Source: DASRQK01 sp040392005 (GTDB lineage: Bacteria > Bacteroidota > Bacteroidia > Sphingobacteriales > Sphingobacteriaceae). From it: a stretch of 64,000 bases of DNA. The translations under genes and the position numbers were made by a program. Where the stretch lies: positions 1 through 64,000 of the forward strand of contig JBEBWT010000002.1 in the NCBI GenBank assembly GCA_040392005.1, read 5' to 3'. The notes under the pieces are model-generated. The model searched no databases and had not been told where the DNA came from. It saw only the letters and a program-made list of their open reading frames with translations. Shown here piece after piece: positions 59,900-64,000 of the stretch (positions are counted from its first letter, which is position 1; every line of letters starts with the position of its first letter).

Positions 59900-62857
59900 T
59901 CAGCCTTTTCGTTTGACTTCAACCTGTTCGTAAGCCTCCACAATATCCCCTACCTTGATGTCATTGAAATTATAAATATTCAACCCACATTCGTAGCCAG
60001 TAGAAACCTCTTTCACATCATCCTTGAATCGTTTCAGGGAGGCCAGTTTACCGGTATGGACTACTACCCCGTCACGGATAACGCGGATATCATGGTTTCT
60101 GTTGATTTTACCATCCAGCACCATACATCCGGCGATAGTACCCACTTTGCTGATCTTGAAGGTCTCCCTGATTTCCACATTTGCCACGATCTTTTCTTCG
60201 AATTTCGGTGCATGCATTCCTTCAATAGCTGATTTCAACTCCTCGATCGCATCGTAAATAATTGAATATAGACGGATATCGATTTGTTCCTGTTCAGCCA
60301 GTTTGCGTGCGCTCACCGAAGGCCGAACCTGGAAACCAATAATAATGGCATCGGAAGCGGAGGCCAATAAAACATCCGATTCAGAAATCTGTCCTACGGA
60401 CTTGTGGATCACATTGACCTGGATTTCTTCGGTGGACATTTTGAGCAGGGAATCGGAAAGTGCTTCAATGGAACCATCCACATCCCCCTTGACGATGATA
60501 TTCAACTCCTTGAAGTTTCCAATGGCCAACCTGCGGCCGATTTCATCCAGGGTAATGTGTTTTTGGGTACGCATGCCCTGTTCACGCTGGAGTTGCAAAC
60601 GTTTGTTGGCCATTGCCCGGGCGTCACTCTCACTTTCCATGACATAAAACTTGTCACCGGCAGTCGGAGCGCCGGACATTCCCAATAACTGCACCGGAGC
60701 GGAAGGTCCTGCCTCCTGTACACGCTGCCCCCGTTCGTTGGTCAGGGCCTTTACTTTTCCACTATATGAACCCGCAAGAATAGGATCTCCCACACGCAAC
60801 GTGCCTGACTGAATCAGTACAGTCGTGACGATGCCCTTTCCTTTGTCCAGTGAAGCTTCAATGACCGAACCTACTGCACGTTTTTTTGGATCTGCTTTCA
60901 AATCCAGCAATTCGGCTTCCAGCAGTACTTTTTCCAATAACAGATCCACATTCAGACCTGTTTTACCTGAAATTTCCTGACTTTGGTATTTTCCTCCCCA
61001 ATCTTCTACCAGAATATTCATGGCTGATAATTGCTCGCGCACCTTATCGGCATTGGCGGAGGGTTTATCAATTTTCGTAAATGCAAAAACAAGGGGGACA
61101 CCGGCAGCCTGGGCGTGATTGATCGCTTCCCTGGTCTGGGGCATCACACTATCGTCCGCAGCAATAACAATGATTGCTATATCCGTCACACTGGCTCCCC
61201 TTGCCCTCATCGCCGTAAAGGCTTCGTGACCCGGGGTATCGAGGAAGGTGATTTTGCGATCATCATCCAGTTTCACCTCATATGCCCCGATATGCTGGGT
61301 GATCCCACCCGCTTCTCCCGCAAGCACATTGGCTTTTCGTATATAATCGAGCAGTGAAGTTTTACCGTGATCCACGTGGCCCATCACGGTCACAATCGGT
61401 GAACGCGGAACCATATTGTCCGGATTGTCAGGCTCTTCCAATGCGGTTGAAGCCTCATCTTCCGGTTTGATAAATTCGACTTCATAGCCAAATTCATCGG
61501 CCAGGATCGCAATGGTTTCTGCGTCCAGCCGCTGATTGATGGACACAAACAGCCCCAGGCTCATACAGGTTGATATAATCTGGGTGACGGGGACGTCCAT
61601 CAGGTTGGCCAGGTCATTTGCAGTTACAAATTCAGTAACCTGCAATACTTTGGACAGCAGTTCCTGTTCCATTGCAGCCTCTTCTGCTGACAATGCTACA
61701 TCGTCCCGCTTCTGTCTTCTGAGTTTTGCCCTTTGGGCAAACTTACCAGACTTACCGGCTCCGCTCAGGCGGGCCAGTGTTGCCTTGATCTGATCCTGGA
61801 TTTCTTTATCTGTAAGCTCTTCCCGGTTCGGTGTACCGGTCGTGCCTCTGGCACGATTCCCTCCCCGGTGGAAGTCCGGTTTTGATCCTCCTCGTCCTGC
61901 ATCCTGACCGGTACCCGGCGCAGGGCTGCCCGGACGGACGGGTCTGTTATCTTTTCTTTTTCTTTTCCGCTTATTGTCGGATGCGGGTGAAGAAATGCCC
62001 GTACCGGATGATGAAGCGACCGGAACATCCTTATTGCGCTGAGGTTTGGAAGGCAATTCAATCTTCCCGACCACATTGGGTCCTGACAAACGTTCGGCTT
62101 TGGCGCGGATGACCTGATCCCTCTTTTTTTCGGGTATTTCTGTGGCAGGAGCAACTGATTCGGCCGGCTTTTCAGGGGCAACTGCTTTTTCAGTTTCTTT
62201 TTCAGTGATAGCGGATACTGTTTCAACCGGATCGGCAGCTTGAGCTGCTTTCTCGGGTTCAGGCTCTTTACTGGCCACTTTATCCTCATCAGCAGATACG
62301 GATTCGGCTTCTTTCACCGGTGCAGTGGGAGCAGCAGGTTCAGGAGCGGGAGCTGTTGGCTTTGCTTCCTGCTCTTCTTTCTCGGAAACTGCCGGCTTGG
62401 ATTCCTTTTTCAGGTTGTCCAGATCGATTTTACCGACCACTTTCATTCCCGGTACTGCTGGTTTCGGAGCGGGTTCAGGTTTTTGAACTTCCTCCTTTGG
62501 TTCCTCCGAACGAACAGGTTCAGTTTCTACCTCTGGTGTCATCTGGGCACTTTTGATCAGGATTTCTTCTACATCCTGGTCAGCTCTTTGCCTGGAGGCA
62601 GGGACAGCAGATGCAGGCTCCAGAGGGGTCTCATCCCTGCGGATCCGGCCAATATTGATCTGATTGGCTTCCTCCTTGATGATTTTATCGCCCTGGAATT
62701 CCCTTAAAAGAACCTGATACAACTCACCACTCAATTTGGTTGCCGGCTTTGCTTCTACATCATGGCCGTTTTTATGCAAAAAATCCACAGCGGTTGCAAT
62801 ACCAATATTCAGTTCCTTTGCTGCCTTCAGCAGTGTTATGCTCTTTCCTTCTGACAT
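59900..62857 (-). CDS. infB: translation initiation factor IF-2
   Basis: GTPase that recruits initiator tRNA to the 30S subunit. 985 residues. N-terminal IF2N helix bundle (MSEGKSITLLKAAKELNIGI and ATAVDFLHKNGHDV), a 300-residue Pro/Glu/Ala-rich linker, a second IF2N-like region near 400, the G domain with GHVDHGKTSLLDYI near 492, DTPGHEAFTAMRARGA near 537 and FTKIDKP near 595, then domains II-IV. The long disordered linker is common in Bacteroidota. Follows nusA by 110 bases. Confidence 0.97.
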   Translation of the reverse strand: MSEGKSITLLKAAKELNIGIATAVDFLHKNGHDVEAKPATKLSGELYQVLLREFQGDKIIKEEANQINIGRIRRDETPLEPASAVPASRQRADQDVEEILIKSAQMTPEVETEPVRSEEPKEEVQKPEPAPKPAVPGMKVVGKIDLDNLKKESKPAVSEKEEQEAKPTAPAPEPAAPTAPVKEAESVSADEDKVASKEPEPEKAAQAADPVETVSAITEKETEKAVAPEKPAESVAPATEIPEKKRDQVIRAKAERLSGPNVVGKIELPSKPQRNKDVPVASSSGTGISSPASDNKRKRKRKDNRPVRPGSPAPGTGQDAGRGGSKPDFHRGGNRARGTTGTPNREELTDKEIQDQIKATLARLSGAGKSGKFAQRAKLRRQKRDDVALSAEEAAMEQELLSKVLQVTEFVTANDLANLMDVPVTQIISTCMSLGLFVSINQRLDAETIAILADEFGYEVEFIKPEDEASTALEEPDNPDNMVPRSPIVTVMGHVDHGKTSLLDYIRKANVLAGEAGGITQHIGAYEVKLDDDRKITFLDTPGHEAFTAMRARGASVTDIAIIVIAADDSVMPQTREAINHAQAAGVPLVFAFTKIDKPSANADKVREQLSAMNILVEDWGGKYQSQEISGKTGLNVDLLLEKVLLEAELLDLKADPKKRAVGSVIEASLDKGKGIVTTVLIQSGTLRVGDPILAGSYSGKVKALTNERGQRVQEAGPSAPVQLLGMSGAPTAGDKFYVMESESDARAMANKRLQLQREQGMRTQKHITLDEIGRRLAIGNFKELNIIVKGDVDGSIEALSDSLLKMSTEEIQVNVIHKSVGQISESDVLLASASDAIIIGFQVRPSVSARKLAEQEQIDIRLYSIIYDAIEELKSAIEGMHAPKFEEKIVANVEIRETFKISKVGTIAGCMVLDGKINRNHDIRVIRDGVVVHTGKLASLKRFKDDVKEVSTGYECGLNIYNFNDIKVGDIVEAYEQVEVKRKG

Positions 62858-62967
62858 CTATTATATCTACTCCTAATTTATTCGTTCTTTACAAAAGTAG
62901 GCTTTTTTGTCACTTTATTGCTAATTTTTTCAAAAAGCCACGCTATCTGCCCATATACCGCATCTGA

Positions 62968-64000
62968 TTATTCAAATTCGGCCTGCAGCACCTGGACGAC
63001 TTCGCGGATCGTGTCTTCTTCCAGGTCGGTACGGCGTACCAATTCATCCACAGTCAGTGCCAATACAGACTTGGCAGTGTCCAATCCGACCCGTTTCAAT
63101 TCATCGATGATCCAGCCATCGATTTCATCTGCGAATTCTTCAATATCCACATCCTCCTCGATTTCATCCGTCGTCTCTCTGTAAACATCAATTTCGTATC
63201 CGGTCAGTTTACCGGCCAGTTTGATATTGTGCCCACCCCGGCCGATCGCCAGGGAAACCTGATCGGATTTCAGGTAAACTGCTGCTGTCATATTCTCATC
63301 ATCCAGTTTAATGGAACTGATTTTGGCAGGGCTCAGTGCACGCTGGATATACAAGAGGTTGTTGTTGGTAAAGTTGATGACGTCAATATTTTCATTTCTC
63401 AATTCACGCACTATACCATGGATACGGGAACCTTTCATCCCCACACATGCGCCCACAGGGTCAATCCTATCATCATAGGATTCAACAGCTACTTTGGCGC
63501 GCTCACCTGGTTCGCGGACAATTTTCTTAATGGTAATGAGGCCATCGAATATTTCAGGAACTTCCAATTCAAAAAGCCTTTGCAGAAACTCTGGAGCCGT
63601 CCGCGAAATAATAATCCGGGGATTACTGTTGAGCATCTCTACTTTGTGCACAACCGCACGGATGGAATCCCCTTTCTTGAAATAATCAGCCGGAATCTGC
63701 TCTGTTTTTGGCAGGATCAGCTCATTGCCATCATCATCCAGCACCAGGGTTTCTTTTTTCCAGATCTGATAGACTTCTCCGGTCACCAGTTCACCTTCCC
63801 GATCCTTATATTTCTTGAATACCTCGTCTTTTTCCAGTTCGAGAATTTTTGAAACCAGGGTCTGACGGGCGGCCAGAATGGCTCTGCGGCCAAAACTTTC
63901 CAGAGTGATCTGTTCAATGTAGTCATCCCCTACCTCCAGATCAGGGTCAAATTTCTGGGCTTCCGCCAGTTCGATTTCCAGATCATCATCTTCTGAAAAT
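62968..64000 (-). CDS. nusA: transcription termination/antitermination factor NusA (5' end cut)
   Basis: RNA polymerase-bound factor controlling pausing, termination and antitermination. About 344 codons are in the window; the start lies beyond the right edge. Visible order: end of the N-terminal domain (EQITLESFGRRAILAARQTL), S1 domain (VTGEVYQIWKKETLVLDDDG), KH domains with VGACVGMKGSRIHGIVREL and SLAIGRGGHNIKLAGKL. After an acidic linker the protein ends near VQVLQAEFE, without the E. coli-type acidic repeats. The nusA-infB order is conserved. Confidence 0.95.
   Translation of the reverse strand, partial: FSEDDDLEIELAEAQKFDPDLEVGDDYIEQITLESFGRRAILAARQTLVSKILELEKDEVFKKYKDREGELVTGEVYQIWKKETLVLDDDGNELILPKTEQIPADYFKKGDSIRAVVHKVEMLNSNPRIIISRTAPEFLQRLFELEVPEIFDGLITIKKIVREPGERAKVAVESYDDRIDPVGACVGMKGSRIHGIVRELRNENIDVINFTNNNLLYIQRALSPAKISSIKLDDENMTAAVYLKSDQVSLAIGRGGHNIKLAGKLTGYEIDVYRETTDEIEEDVDIEEFADEIDGWIIDELKRVGLDTAKSVLALTVDELVRRTDLEEDTIREVVQVLQAEFE

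Overview
The window is about 64 kb of chromosome from a member of the Bacteroidota, possibly a Saprospiria- or Cytophagia-like lineage; the genus cannot be fixed from this sequence. The assignment rests on the TTG / TAnnTTTG promoter style, several non-ATG starts with little Shine-Dalgarno signal, DUF4783 and TIGR02757 genes, the alternative GlmU next to a type-B L31, a TonB-dependent receptor, and many exported oxidoreductases with Tat signals. Coding density is high. No gene-free stretch reaches 300 bases; the longest is about 233 bases, upstream of lon. One tRNA gene (His) is present. I see no rRNA, CRISPR array, insertion sequence or prophage.

Layout. 1-5.7 kb (minus): the translation block thrS-infC-rpmI-rplT (rplT cut by the window edge), then PEP carboxylase. 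5.7-9.2 kb: a divergent pair of a MocR/GntR regulator and a TonB-dependent receptor. 9.2-12.2 kb: a cold-adaptation-like group of fatty acid desaturase, RhlE helicase and cold-shock-domain protein. 12.3-18.6 kb: patatin, Na/phosphate symporter, TauE/SafE permease, then the minus-strand run nadC-plsY-M48 protease-pdxH. 18.6-30.8 kb: housekeeping genes (gpmI, lon, CNNM/CorC, pyrF, TlpA-like thioredoxin, TIGR02757, a trans-sulfuration enzyme, proS) with a few small exported proteins. 30.9-34.4 kb: a tyrosine-rich surface lipoprotein, a FadL-like porin and YqgE. 34.4-41.4 kb: tRNA-His, htpG, a class IV aminotransferase, an RluA-type pseudouridine synthase, a D-cysteine desulfhydrase/ACC deaminase-like enzyme, lysine 6-aminotransferase and an XRE regulator. 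41.6-44.8 kb: rpmE-glmU-like-tpiA-prmA. 44.9-47.5 kb: a divergent pair of N-acetylhexosamine 1-kinase and GH109-like glycosidase. 47.5-50.2 kb: PEP carboxykinase and a metallo-beta-lactamase-fold hydrolase. 50.2-59.7 kb: a minus-strand accessory cluster for exported sugar oxidation. 59.9-64 kb: infB and nusA (cut by the window edge).

The most interesting parts are four. (1) The 50.2-59.7 kb cluster holds a GMC flavoprotein, a Tat-lipoprotein small subunit of the gluconate-2-dehydrogenase subunit 3 family, two Tat-signal Gfo/Idh/MocA oxidoreductases, a hydroxypyruvate-isomerase-like TIM barrel, an NupG-like permease, ApbE and a cysteine-less SUMF1-fold protein. It looks like a periplasmic 3-keto-glycoside pathway. 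(2) The MocR regulator has Gln where the PLP-binding Lys should be, next to a CTGGAC-type direct repeat in front of the TonB receptor. (3) The GH109/kinase divergon fits GalNAc salvage. (4) A near-perfect sigma-54 promoter lies upstream of lon. All functional links are inferred from sequence and gene order.
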